A DNA stretch of 64,000 nucleotides from Heterobilharzia americana (lineage: Eukaryota; Platyhelminthes; Trematoda; Strigeidida; Schistosomatidae), in assembly GCA_944470555.2 (NCBI GenBank), contig OX104130.1, positions 42,503,491 through 42,567,490 of the forward strand, in the 5' to 3' direction. Position numbers and translations under genes: made by a program. Shown in pieces: positions 1 through 11,205 of the stretch (positions are counted from its first letter, which is position 1; each line of letters opens with the position of its first letter). The notes under the pieces were generated by a model. That model saw only the letters and a program-made list of their open reading frames with translations. It was not told the DNA's origin and ran no database searches.

Positions 1-978
1 GAAAATGGTGGCGCTACTGACCACATGAAATTAAGTTGCACAGTTTCTATGTACCTGTTATTTGTGTACTTACCGAAATCAAAATTTACTGTTTCAAACA
101 CATAGATATGCTTAATATCTCAAAATAACGCAGCTTCATAGACATAGTATGATCTATTTGGAGAGAGGGTTGTAGTTTTCATCATAAATTTAGGGTGAAT
201 GGAAAAATCTTGTGGACATTAAAAGCGGGACATATATTTAAGTTTGAGACTCTGCACTTCTAGATCACCACAACGCCATATTGGGTTGGACAAACACTGT
301 CAGGTTCGACTGGGAGAGTAACACTCTTCAGCCACCGTGTGGGAATTCAGCGAGCTATTCTTTAAGTAGTAGTTAATTACATCCAAAATGATGTTTTAAT
401 GTTCAAATACGTGTTTTGATTAAAATGTTGAGTTGCTAAATGAAAAGACTAATAAATTCAGTAGATTATTTGTGATTGCAAAGTGAATGAAGTTTGTAAG
501 GAATCCTTAATCTTTTGTTCGATATCATGTGGTTTATTCAATTTATCATTATTACCAAGAGATCTGAACTTTTTGTAAAAGTTGTCGAATAAACTTGCTC
601 TAGAGATCACAGTTAAAACCATAACGAAGTTTATTACAGGTTTAATTAAAGTATATAACATATAAAGATTGTTTCATTTACACATGATGCGAATGAACAG
701 CTTAGTAGTAGATGTAGAGCAGTTTTAAAGTTACTTAGTCGATAAAGCAAGAAGAAAACTGAGGAAATTAATTAATTATGTAGTAAAATCTTTAACCGAA
801 GGAAATTAGTTTTCAGCCCCATATTGCACTAGGCCATTTGATATTACACGCAGTGATATGATATGGTTTACTATATGACGTTTGGAATACAATTTATAGT
901 TCATATTGGAATCAAGGTAATCACTAAACTTAGTTTTTTTTTATAGTTCTACTGATTTGCCAATTTTCTACTTGACTC

Positions 979-979
<1 letters not shown>

Positions 980-1010
<31 letters not shown>
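980..1010. repeat. (TA)n tract
   Basis: An interrupted TA microsatellite of about 30 bases with one G interruption. Confidence 0.95.
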
Positions 1011-1011
<1 letters not shown>

Positions 1012-2439
1012 AAAGAAGGGAGTTTGTATTGTTACCTCGATATGAACATGAGGAATAAAATGTTCTGGAAACGCCACTAGTAACTAATACCATGCCACCG
1101 TATATCAAATGAAGTAGATTGACCTAATATGCAATAAAACCCTACCATAGTACCGAAATTCTATACGGAAAACTGGATTGTACGCAAATTATCCACGAGA
1201 TAGTTTCTTACTTGTGGCTACGAGCTGAGTCGTTAAGACAAGTGATTCATTGTCACTTATGTTTAGTGGAAACAATCTGTTGAAACCTAGTTTGTTTGAA
1301 GTTTGGGATTGCATATACTTTCACGTATTATTTAAATTATTGTGCTTTAAAACTTTTTTGATAGTTCTAAGATAGCCTATTTGGAGTTGACAGTTAACAA
1401 CTGAACAGTATGAGTAACAGCAGTATTTTTTATAGAAATAATTCATAGAGGTTAAATAATCTTGACGTAAAAATCATGAACCATTACGTTATAGTACAAC
1501 ACTGGGGCAATTTTTAACAGTGTTCGAAATCCGCACTGCAAAAAAGAGGCCTCAAAACTCATTATCGTCTTAAAATGTCTGTAATAATAAATATCTCAAA
1601 ATTTATTTGATAAATAGAAGAATGTAAGCTGAGATATAGAGCATGGTACACTTGTATAAAACCCGCGTTCCTAAGCCTCGGCGAAAAAAGCTATTTGGTT
1701 TCTGTTAGGACTGACTAGATGATAGGTTCCATCTTCTCAGTCACTGAATATCATATGAAATATAAGGTGGGAAAGTCAAATTAGAGTTTACAAGTTTTCT
1801 GCTAATGTCAATTTCAACTTCATCTACCACTTGACATTCGCTAGCCAAAGTGCATATATCGGAAGAAATGAAAGCTGATAACATGTGTGCGAGCGTTCAC
1901 GGGTATTTACACCGGAATACACCATAAGTCTGCCAAAGAGCATATTTTTATTAACAAAATGATAATGAGTATAATGTCAATTCACATGAATTGTCCGAAC
2001 GAACTGGTAATAACCCAAAGTCGAATTTAGTCCCGTTTGATAACATATCTATCAAGTAGTTCAAACTTAGGTTTGTTCGAAATGTAACTGAGTTTTCACT
2101 TTGGTCTGTTTCGCTAACCGTTCTTCTGTTATTGTTGTCGTTTCATATGCACTCATGAGATCTATTTAAAACTCTTAAGTTAACTGCGTTAATTGGACAA
2201 ATGTTACTTTTGGTTCAGATTCTTTCACCTTTATACTTGAAATATGTTACATAGTCGTAAGTTTTCAATTGAAAGAGTTCACGTCTCTGTTTGTTTCCCA
2301 TATTTCTTTTCTGTTCCTAAGATATTCGCCAAAACCTTAAATGGCAAAATAACAATTCAGATGATCATCATTATTCCAGCATTCCTTATATACTGTAACT
2401 TTTTTCGATGTACTAATATTTCTCCGTTGTTTTATTGGA

Positions 2440-2605
2440 CCAGATTGTTCGATCTCTTTTGGCATATGAGCTATGATGCGGATACCTCGATATTGCCTGA
2501 ATATTTATCACGGTAATTTACTTGGTTGTGACTAGCAAAAGAGTCTATGATGTACGTTTCTTCCTATTTGGGACCCGTTAGCTAGATGTACCTGCACCCC
2601 AATGG
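2440..2605 (-). mobile_element. Sm-alpha-like SINE copy, decayed hammerhead
   Basis: On the - strand, 2554-2590 reads as a damaged hammerhead: a CTAACGG core instead of CUGANGA, stem II GTCC with loop CAAATA and GGAA, then GAAAC. The downstream tail (2470-2510 on the - strand) matches the tail of the copy near 3941-3990. Two core bases are changed, so it should be inactive. Confidence 0.55.
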
Positions 2606-2617
2606 GCGGTGTTGGGT

Positions 2618-2880
2618 ACGAGCCCTTATGTCAACAGAGGTCAAACAGCTCGACCCAGCAAAACAACGGAGAATTATAAGTACATCAAAAAAGTTATAAC
2701 TAATACCCGTTATACAGGAGGTGGCTATTGTGCCACAGTAGCCTAATGGATAACGTTGTGGAGCTTGAAGCGAGGTAAGAGTCCTCAGTTTCAGTGGGAA
2801 CAACATTACTCACTAAGGTGCAGGTATATCCAGCAGACGAGTCGCAAATGGGGTGAAACGCTCATTCCGAATTCTTCTGC
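2618..2880 (+). mobile_element. Sm-alpha-like SINE: tail of one unit followed by another unit
   Basis: Positions 2618-2660 match the SINE tail seen at 3968-4010. A tRNA-like A-box region follows (GCCTAATGGATAACG, 2740-2754), then a hammerhead remnant at 2830-2862 (core CAGACGA, loop CAAATG, GAAAC). A tail followed by a head in one direction suggests an old tandem unit. The core has U4 changed to A and stem II is weakened, so cleavage is unlikely. Confidence 0.55.
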
Positions 2881-3683
2881 TACCCACAACCAAGTTAATT
2901 ATCTTATATATTGACTTCAACAACCCATGTAGTTTTTCTGCGGGATGAAATAGAGTTTATGATAAAGTCTTCTAGTATTTTTGTTTTTACACTGGCTCTG
3001 AGTTGAAGGCGGTTGGACAGACTGTCGACATAATCAACTTATAAAAATGTTTTGGTCATTATTCTCTGTTTAAACTGATGAATAGTGTCCCTATCAAATT
3101 TTTAACTCCTGTTATCAGTGTAGAATGAATGGTTAAATGTAATCGTTTCTCAACTGTGGCATATTTGTGGATATACTTGTGTAGAAATATTTATACACCC
3201 ATTAAAATGCGTAAAAGTATCGGAAATAAAGTCAAGAAAAAACTACAGTACATCTCTTTCACTTGTAATAAGTTCAGTGTACTATACTGATATAACGTTG
3301 GGAATGTTCATATTAAAAACTAGGTGAAAGAAAATTTACTGCAATTTTTTGACAGATATTGCATTGCTTCAAACACCAATGAAACTTACACAATTATCTG
3401 TCGATGTGAGAGATTCTATTACTATGTTTGTTAGATCCTTTATATTTCACACAGAGTTAATTCCCATTTAAAGTTTCATTGCTTTTAAATATATTAAAGT
3501 GGAAATATCTAAATGTACTTTTCTGCATATAAATCAGTTGATTTTCGAGAATAATTCTAATAGAAAATTTCAATTAATGGCTTTTTTAAAAAAGAACAAG
3601 AGTGATGATAATATGATTTCAACGAAAATATATTCTCAACTATATTGTAATGGTGGGTTGTGGATAGCAGTGAAATCCAGAAT

Positions 3684-3870
3684 GTGCATTTCGTCCTATT
3701 TGAGACTAGTCAGCTGGATGTACCTGCCTCCCAATGAGTTTTGTTGTTCGCACCGGGATTCGGACTCAAGAGCGATCGCTTCAAACACGATAGCTTTATT
3801 TACTACACCACCGAGCTACGATAGTCACTTCTTGTGCAACAGGTATAGTTCTAGTGTTACTGGTTAACAC
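3684..3870 (-). mobile_element. Sm-alpha-like SINE copy, decayed hammerhead
   Basis: On the - strand this shows an A-box-like GTAGCTCGGTGG, a B-box-like GAGTCCGAATCCCGG, the shared GGTACATCCAG, and a hammerhead remnant (core CTGACTA, stem II GTCT...GGAC around CAAATA, then GAAA; 3684-3716). Core G8 is lost. Known for the family: Pol III-driven SINE with a hammerhead. Confidence 0.62.
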
Positions 3871-3871
3871 A

Positions 3872-3974
3872 CGGGCTTCTGTGCGGATGCTTTGATATTG
3901 CTGTGTTTTTAATTACGTAGTAGTGATGGATAGTTAAGAACACGGGCAATATCAAGGCATCCACACAGGAGCCC
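3872..3974. repeat. Hairpin with 34-bp imperfect arms in SINE tail
   Basis: Arms 3872-3905 and 3941-3974 are reverse complements with about five mismatches by eye, around a loop of about 35 bases. The right arm is the SINE tail also seen (inverted) at 2470-2510 and weakly at 60735-60770. It is probably two tails that met head to head. Confidence 0.7.
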
Positions 3975-4454
3975 ATATGCCAACAGAGACTGATTAATTC
4001 AGTCCAGTCAACGGTGGTGTAATACAAGCAATAACACAGAAAATATATTCTACTAAATTTTGCGAAACTATGACAGTAGCAATATCAGAGGACCAACTGA
4101 CAAACATATATGCATGTATGCACATAGTATATACACCTGCATACGTATTACTGTTAGAAAGGATTGTTTTCTGACTGAACAGTTAACTATAATTAGCACT
4201 ATAACGAGTTTAATTCATACATAACCGTAGGAGCTCAATTGTTGCAGTCGTAGGAGGGAATAAACATTTGGATCACTAGCTATGGAGTCATACTCTTAAA
4301 AAAATACTCTATTGGATTCAAATTTATTGCCAAGCCATTTTTAATGGCTTTAAGCTTTTACAATAAAAACATTTTCAGTGAGTTGATAGAATTTATTCAG
4401 TCGTAAGCACTCGTTTTTTGGAGCAGCATAACTGTATTTGAGATGTTTGTGCGT

Positions 4455-4685
4455 GAAATCAGAATCAAAGAGGCCTACAAGGTTATAAGACTTGACTACA
4501 ACACTGGGTGACGTGGGTTTGAATCTCAGGCGGGACATCAATTCCGTCGAGGTTGCAGATTCGCTTTGCTGACGAGTGCCGAAAAGCACGAAACCTAGGT
4601 CCAGGGCTTTCTGCCAATTGCCTCCAACCAACTAACAGTTGAATTCTTCCTTGGGGAATTAAATCAAAGCTGCGTCTCATAACAA
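4455..4685 (+). mobile_element. tRNA-derived SINE carrying an intact hammerhead
   Basis: Related copies lie at about 19890-20175 and 48010-48200; all three share a stretch reading GGACATCAATTCC or a close variant. A B-box-like GGGTTTGAATCTC (4515-4527) lies upstream of the hammerhead (see 4563-4607), as expected for Pol III transcripts of this class. The 5' boundary is approximate. It lies 1.4 kb upstream of the proposed exon 1, in the same direction. Confidence 0.65.
4563..4607 (+). ncRNA. Hammerhead ribozyme, complete core, type I
   Basis: Seen: stem I strand GCTTTG 4563-4568, core CTGACGA 4569-4575, stem II GTGC/GCAC (4576-4579, 4586-4589) with loop CGAAAA, core GAAA 4590-4593, mini stem III CCTAGG 4594-4599, cleavage triplet GTC 4599-4601, and stem I return CAGGGC 4602-4607. 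All six stem I pairs form, two of them G-U. A second helix, GCAGA 4555-4559 with TCTGC 4610-4614, lies beyond a small internal loop, where hammerheads keep loop-loop contacts. Known: schistosome satellite and SINE DNA encodes active hammerheads, and those with very short stem III can act as dimers. Predicted cleavage is between 4601 and 4602. Confidence 0.82.
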
Positions 4686-6128
4686 AACAGGTACCAACTT
4701 TGCATACGTGTACTTAATTGAGCATCTTTCACTACGTCACCCAATAACCTGTGAAATTCCATAAGTTCATGAAGTGAACTTTCTATATACCACACGATTT
4801 TCAGTCTACAAGGTGACTCATTATCTGAAATACTCCAACTAGTTAATGCCTGTTTTATTTTGTTTGAACGCTGTATTAAATTTTTACTATTTTCTTTGGT
4901 TTCTCATTGAATTGACTCCTCGGTGACAGATTATCACATAAACTTTTGCTAATGAACAATGACGATAGAAATAAAAAGTTATAAATGTTCAGCATACTGC
5001 AATTAATTTTATAATATTTACCCCAGCATTGCACTTGGGAGTGATTGCAAACTTTATGATAGACAAGAGCAAAAACATTATCTCTTTTCCTTAGTTTTAT
5101 GTCTGTTGTTCCGAAAATCGTTTTCTTAGTTACCTTCAGAGACAACTGATAAACCTTTTGAAAATGTTGTAAACACTTGAACATATTCTAGGCTAGCTAA
5201 CTTTCAAAATCTTTACGAAGAGGTTTCAAATACAAGTTTACAGTAAAATGTTCAAGAAAAGCCTTTAATAACTCAATTGAGTGATCTTTAAGAAAAGATC
5301 TTGATCAAATATTTTACGACTGGATTTAGATTTATATCTCTCAGTATCCTTTTGAGTTGATTTAATATTTTATTACCCAAATGATTGTTTTGTGAACTGT
5401 TTTATTCATGTGATTGTCGAACTTAAAAAAATTATACACATCATAACAGAAATTTTTATCACCTCTGTTTTTCGACCGAAAAAAAGAAGAAATCGCTGAT
5501 ATTCACTAAGTGTTTTATATTTTTTTCTGTGAAACTAACTACACAGTAAATTTATGATTTTGTTTTGGGTATTTGATGCGGGATGTATAGGGGTGACAGG
5601 TGTATATGTGCAAGTGTGTTGTAAGCTCGCTATACTTCAAGATTACTGGTTGAACCAAGCTTTTTCTGTATATGTTTATGTGTCCATTTGTGTGCTGATT
5701 TGCACAACCAAGGAATACAAACTTTTACATGTTAATTTCATACTATTTTATACGATTGTATGCTAAAACTATTTTGTATGTGTGCTTTACAAGTGAATAT
5801 GTGGGAAATACTGTCAGGCTTGTGGTGACCAATGCTGTTCTCATACCACCAATAACTATATAATTGAAAAATGAAATGAAGATATTTTGCCCCATATAAA
5901 TTATAAATTATAGTGACTTTCCTAAGATTTCGAATTTTGACACTATGCATTTTGGAGAATTCCATCAAGTTGTGGAATGTAATAGCATATTTGATGAAGT
6001 AACATATACTGTCTAATAGTCATAGCATTGATAGGACATACGCACAGTAGAAGAATAAAACAAATATTAACTTTTAAAATCATTTAATCGCATTTCCATT
6101 TCATAATACACTGAACAGAAAAAACAAT

Positions 6129-6273
6129 ATGAGTGACAAATTGTGGATGGGCTGTCAATCAAAATTACTTTTATCAATTTATTACTTAAAACTTAATATT
6201 ATTTCACTTCTAATTATCAGTGAGTTGTCTATAATTTATGGCTTAAATGAACATGTCAAGGAACCAAATGCGG
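6129..6273 (+). CDS. Exon 1 (putative): start codon and signal peptide
   Basis: This open stretch starts at ATG 6129 and gives 48 residues before a donor (GTAAGC at 6274) that leaves one base, G, of the next codon. The peptide has a lysine-bearing N-terminal part, a hydrophobic core around residues 20-37 (rich in Leu, Ile and Ser) and then a polar stretch, which is the pattern of a secretion signal. Residue 7 is a second Met that would give a tighter signal peptide. The phase-1 end fits exon 2, which starts with the last two bases of a codon, and together they make Val49. It is the only upstream candidate I found with a start codon, a signal-like core and a matching donor phase. A possible acceptor AG at 6117-6118 lies just before the ATG and could receive a spliced leader or a 5' UTR exon. 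The exon is inferred; no domain homology supports it. Confidence 0.58.
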
Positions 6274-9101
6274 GTAAGCTGACACTAAGTGATGAATGCA
6301 TGTTTACATATTCGAATTCCTAAATATTAAATTCATACCAGTATTTATTTCAGTCCACTAAGTAAGTTATTTGATAAAAGAAGTCAGCAACCTGTTTCAC
6401 GTTAGGGTTGGAATCGTGTTGTGAACATCGTTATCTTTTACTTTAAGCTTTGACTGTTTATGTTCCCTACATCAAACAAAATTCAACTATTTACACTATT
6501 TCATAGAAGTTGATATAGAGTTGACAGGATAAACAGTCGTAAACAAAAGTATCACTATTGCAATACCATTACATTGAAAGCGTATAAGCATGATATTAGG
6601 GTAATTTTAAGTTTTCTTTTTATGTTTACTATTATGCTTAAATCCGAAGATCGGATAGTCGTATTGAACAGCAGATAAAGAACAGTGAAGATGACGTATA
6701 AAACTGCATAAATACTGACTGCTTTTAGAAAGTAAATTTTCTTAAAAATTATCTGACTGCCTTGACAAAAATAAGGTTGGTGATTGGAATGAAATTAGGA
6801 TTAAATCAGCAGCTGGGTCTTGTGGATAACTTGGTAGAAAACCAAACAGGTAATCCGGAAGTTGGTAGTTAAAACCCTGTGGTGACCTAGATTTTGATCT
6901 CACCTTCAATCATCACCCGGTGTCAACAAACGTCTGACAAACCACAGCTATCCCAGATAGTCAAACTGATGAAGATAGTTGTCTCATCATGGCCATATGT
7001 TTAGGTAGGGCAAAAGGCATTTTACACTACTTTTTTAAAAAATCACCTATATATTCAAGGTACGTGGATAGTTTATCTAATACGTAGATATTATAATAAT
7101 GAAAGTGATACGTTTGCAATATTTTTAGAGTAGTGTGAGTAATGATTCGGTTAAGGACAGAAATAAACTGAGAAAAGTGAAACAGTAGAATGGAGAAATA
7201 CATTCAGTTGTTTACTTTAAGGTCTATGTTCGTAGGGAAGTTTTCACATAAAGTGTTTCTGAATTTTAAGTGTCACTTTAGTTGCCGAAAATTCTGTTGT
7301 TGCATGTTTTTCTAGTTGCGATTCAAACTGTTGAGTGTTAAAAATTGATATCGGATTGTCTTTCACGGCAATATGTGTGAGATAATGAAGAGACGAGAAC
7401 TTGTGACATTCAGTTTTGATGAATCAAGGTATAAGGTAATACTTCTAGGTAGGCTATTTTGGAACACGAACTAAACAAATTATTTTTATGAACGCTAACC
7501 CATAAAAGTAAGCCTTATCACCCATGTATTCATTCGTGTTAGCGGATGATTAAATCATACAGTGTTTACAGAAGTGTATACTACTACTGACACGTTAATT
7601 GTTTTCACCAGTACTTCAGTTCTCGTCATCAATGCTATGGTAGAGCGTCGCTATTTAATAACTTCCAATGAATGATATACAAGGGACTATTATTAGTGCA
7701 ATTTTCATCGTTTGAACATATATTCTGCTTTTAATAATTAAAAAAACAGTGTATTCATTTGAAACGTTTTTAAATACAACGCTGACTCATAAAAAGTTGC
7801 AGGCACTTCATAATACACTTCATAAAACAGATTAAAATAAAAAATCTGTTTTATCCGTGGTCCATATGAAATCGTCGGTGTGAGTTGTAAACGTTTTGCC
7901 ACAGATACCATAGATTGTTATTCTTATTGTCATTTGAAGTGAATGGACTCAAGCCTGTGCTTGAACTCATTTTATGTCATCGAAACCTTTGCCTGGTTAT
8001 GCAAACAAAATATGAACAGAATTGGTAGAAATTAAGGTTCAGGAAAAGGTGGGCGAAATTTCAAAGTCACTTTTCAACATATTACTATTACGATAAAGCG
8101 AAAATTAAACGTCACCGAGTTTCGCTAAAGAAGTAGGTACACCAGAATCGGGATTTTTAAGAAGTTTGATGATTAAGACAACTCTTTTGAATAGCGATAG
8201 AAGAATGTGTGGAAGTGTCGTATTTAGTGGAAAAGTTTTATGCAGCTTTTACTGTTATCAAACTAAAAATATACTAAGGACTATATGGCACAAATGTTGT
8301 CACCTACTCGATTTTAATTTTGACACGACGTTCATTTTGACATTTTGGAAACTTTTTCCCTGAGGACAGTAAACCAGAAACTAGAAGCAACTAGTGCATA
8401 GAGATTTTATTTTTGAATTCTGGGTAATTTTTGATACGTTTGCTTTTACAGTACAAGGTAGTTTTAAGTGAGATATGAGGAGGCGTAACCTAATTTTTAA
8501 ATCTTACTATGCAGATTAAAAGCTACGTTAATTATTGTACAAGATACTTCAGTTGTTGGCAGATCCGTAGTTTCCTTAATCCTGCAAGTTATTGTGTCAA
8601 AAATGTCTTTATTTCGTTGCACCCCACTTGGTAATGATTGAAGTAAAGAAAACAAAGTATCATAGTCTGTTTCGAGGCCACAAGTTTGGACTACATAATT
8701 AAAAATATTTAAGGAGCACGGCCGGCTTTGTCTACTTACTTGTGACGTCAGCTGTCCATAAAAGTTACAGAAGTTAGGGTACTAATTTTAGTTAGAAGTA
8801 CAAATTTGTTGCTCTTCTTGTAGAGCACTTATATAAAAGTTAACGGTATGTTTTGGATTTTATGCTTTGCTGAGTCCCGTTGGATTCACCAGTCTTGGTC
8901 ATTTATAACTTAGGCTTCAAAGATACAGAAAGGTACTCAGTAATTACCCAATATTATTTTGCGTAAGTTAAATGTTCCCAGATTCGTTCTATGCTGAACT
9001 ATTCACAAAGACTGAAACCTTAGTCTTAGAAAATGCTGTATGTGATATTCAAGTCGCTATAAGTTATTTAAATGCAAACATATCATATTTTCTTACTTCA
9101 G
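6274..9101 (+). other. Intron 1 (if exon 1 is right)
   Basis: About 2.8 kb. It contains one tRNA-derived SINE at about 6780-7010. The rest is AT-rich and I see no other feature. The acceptor tract directly before 9102 is pyrimidine-rich. Confidence 0.6.
6780..7010 (+). mobile_element. tRNA-derived SINE, second family
   Basis: It starts with GGTGATTGGAATGAAATT, has a weak B-box-like GTAGTTAAAACCCTG, and ends with a tail reading GATAGTCAAACTGATGAAGA. Both ends match the copies at 57417-57545 (- strand) and 57775-57865. No hammerhead core was found in it. Confidence 0.55.
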
Positions 9102-9319
9102 TTTTAAACAAAGAATGTGAAAACGATGACCCACTGGGGATGATTTCAGGTACTATCGCTGATTGGCAAATTACTGCTTCATCAACTTATCCACCTAGTT
9201 GGGTGAAGGGGTGTGAAGAAAGAAATGCTCGTTTATTTAGACCAAATGGTTTAGCTTGGTGTGCAAAGTTTAAGTCATCATCTGAATGGCTTCAAATTGA
9301 TTTAGGTGTACAAGCATTG
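9102..9319 (+). CDS. Exon 2: discoidin domain 1, N-terminal half
   Basis: The acceptor is the pyrimidine-rich run ending in AG at 9100-9101, and the donor is GTAAGT at 9320. The exon enters two bases into a codon and leaves in phase 0 (residues 49-121). It shows the classic start of an F5/8 type C domain: a Cys (residue 54) followed by PLGM, then SGTIADWQITASS, an inner Cys pair (the second in AWCA), and the signature EWLQIDLG near the end. These strands form the beta-barrel core, and Trp, Leu and Asp in WLQIDLG are family hallmarks. The open frame continues upstream to 8972 without a matching function, so I place the true exon start at the acceptor. The domain match is strong; its ligand cannot be read from sequence. 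Confidence 0.93.
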
Positions 9320-11205
9320 GTAAGTCATCATTTTTCTACTGCTCTAAGCTAAATTTAGTTTTAATTCCAATTATTTTTATTACCTAAGGTAATTAAAATC
9401 AGTTATTGATTGATTTCATTTGTAATACATGATGAATATAACTATGATGTATTTCACTGATATTATTGTTTCTTTACCACTTCACCGTGTTAGCTATGGC
9501 CCTCATTAGTAAACAAGAGACAAATTTACCTGAGTGGATCACTATTGTATTTTAAACTTCACTATTCGAATTGCCTGACACTGTGAAAGCTCTACAGTTC
9601 AGGTTTCTAAAATAAACAATGCCGAAGTTCGGTTAATAGTTTCTTGCAGACAGTGTGTAGAATTCTACTCTTAACGAAACTCTGCAAAGTTTCTGGCAAT
9701 TTTCGGGTTGTTCACAACTTGTCGATAAGTTCTTTTACATAGCAACATTTCCTTAATTGTAGAGTAAACTTGACCCTGTTCAAAAAAGTGTGTTTAACGA
9801 ATTAGTCCCATTCTTTTAACAAGGCGGGTTCTATTATACAATTATGTTTATCCTGTTTTAGTGAAACAATTGGCTTCTTTTTGTAGTAGCACATTTTGTT
9901 TCCCCTAGGCAGTTCATTCTTGAAAACTAGCCTGTAACTGTAAAAGAAAAACTCTCGACAATACAGTCGGATGTTTCAAGAATTATTAAACTACAAAAAT
10001 ATCAAACCGCAACTCGATAATAGTCTACATTTTTTGCAGAAAAACACGCCTTTAACATTTTGCGATTTGTTACCTGAATGTAACTGGGTATAAGCTGCGG
10101 AAAATATATTCACACATGTTTTTCGAAATGATGCCTGAAGGCTGAAATTACGTTGGCTTATGTGGAATTGACATAGCCCTATTAATAACATGATAATTCC
10201 ATGAATCAGATAATTGAAATTAGGCCACTACAAATGCATGCACCTTGAGTGTAGTTTCTAACCTATTAGGTTGTTTGTGATATCATACAAACACCGTTGA
10301 AATTGGGAAATGACATATTTTTTTTAGTATATATTTTGGTTAAAGGAATGCCGTGAGTTGGAACACTTTCCAAGTGATTACATCCATTTCATATACGATA
10401 AATAATTCCCGTTAATTCTAAAGTTTCCTTAAGCACTGAAACAAGACTGCATAACTTGCACTAGAATAAAGCATCTCTTTACCTAAAGGAAAGTAAAGGA
10501 TTCATATAAAGTTGGTAGTCAAGTAATGCGTCAAGTACACATTTTATGACTTTTCTTATCGTTTATTTCATTCTTTTAAAAGTGCAAATCGAATTTCCAG
10601 TAATATTCTGCGAGTTGACTTAATGAAGCAGCATTGTAAAGCACTGTTTAACGGCTATATATTCTCCTAGGTTATCATGGTAAATGTGAAAAGAACTTAA
10701 GTTTCATCTTAATCTCTAACCTAGGGACTTGACGCTATTCAACACTAACAATATTCCACAAAACCATATTCCTTTCTGTTTATCTTAAGTAATCAAATAA
10801 AAAGGTGGACGTGGTTAATCGGCCTTAAAAACATTGAATTACATTGTATAGCCTGATATGCTGTCTCTGTTTAGCATTAATCCACACTGAAAACATTTTT
10901 CAAATAAATGTATATGATTTCTGCATAATCCTGTTACTATTAGTGGCCTTCACTTTTATTCGCTATAATTTACTCGTATACCTGACTTGATAAGTTCATC
11001 GGCAATAAGTTAAAATAAGTTTGATAAAATTGTCTTTCAAATGTAGTCGAAAGCTCTAGACTCATGATTTATTGCTTATCTTTCTAAGCGTGAGTCACTA
11101 AGTGCAGTTTTCCTTAAATGAAGAATTCAAAATACTCATGTTAACTTTAGGTAAAAACATTCACTAAATCTTTTGGAAATATTCCTTTAAGCATGGTTTG
11201 CTCTC

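Larger units (their letters stand above)
1..6128. other. Upstream DNA of the discoidin gene
   Basis: No coding exon is supported here. It holds a short (TA)n tract at 980-1010, a dispersed repeat at about 1090-1165, and a cluster of hammerhead SINE pieces from 2440 to 4690. The remainder (1-975, 1170-2440, 4690-6120) is AT-rich with only short, composition-driven open frames. A promoter could not be pointed out. Confidence 0.6.

Noticed and set aside
4876..5184. 102-residue open frame on -
   Set aside because: Lys/Asn/Ile-rich composition and no motif; most likely chance.
8972..9101. Upstream extension of exon 2 to an in-frame ATG at 8972
   Set aside because: A strong acceptor at 9100-9101 and the domain start just after it fit better; the extension has no signal peptide.
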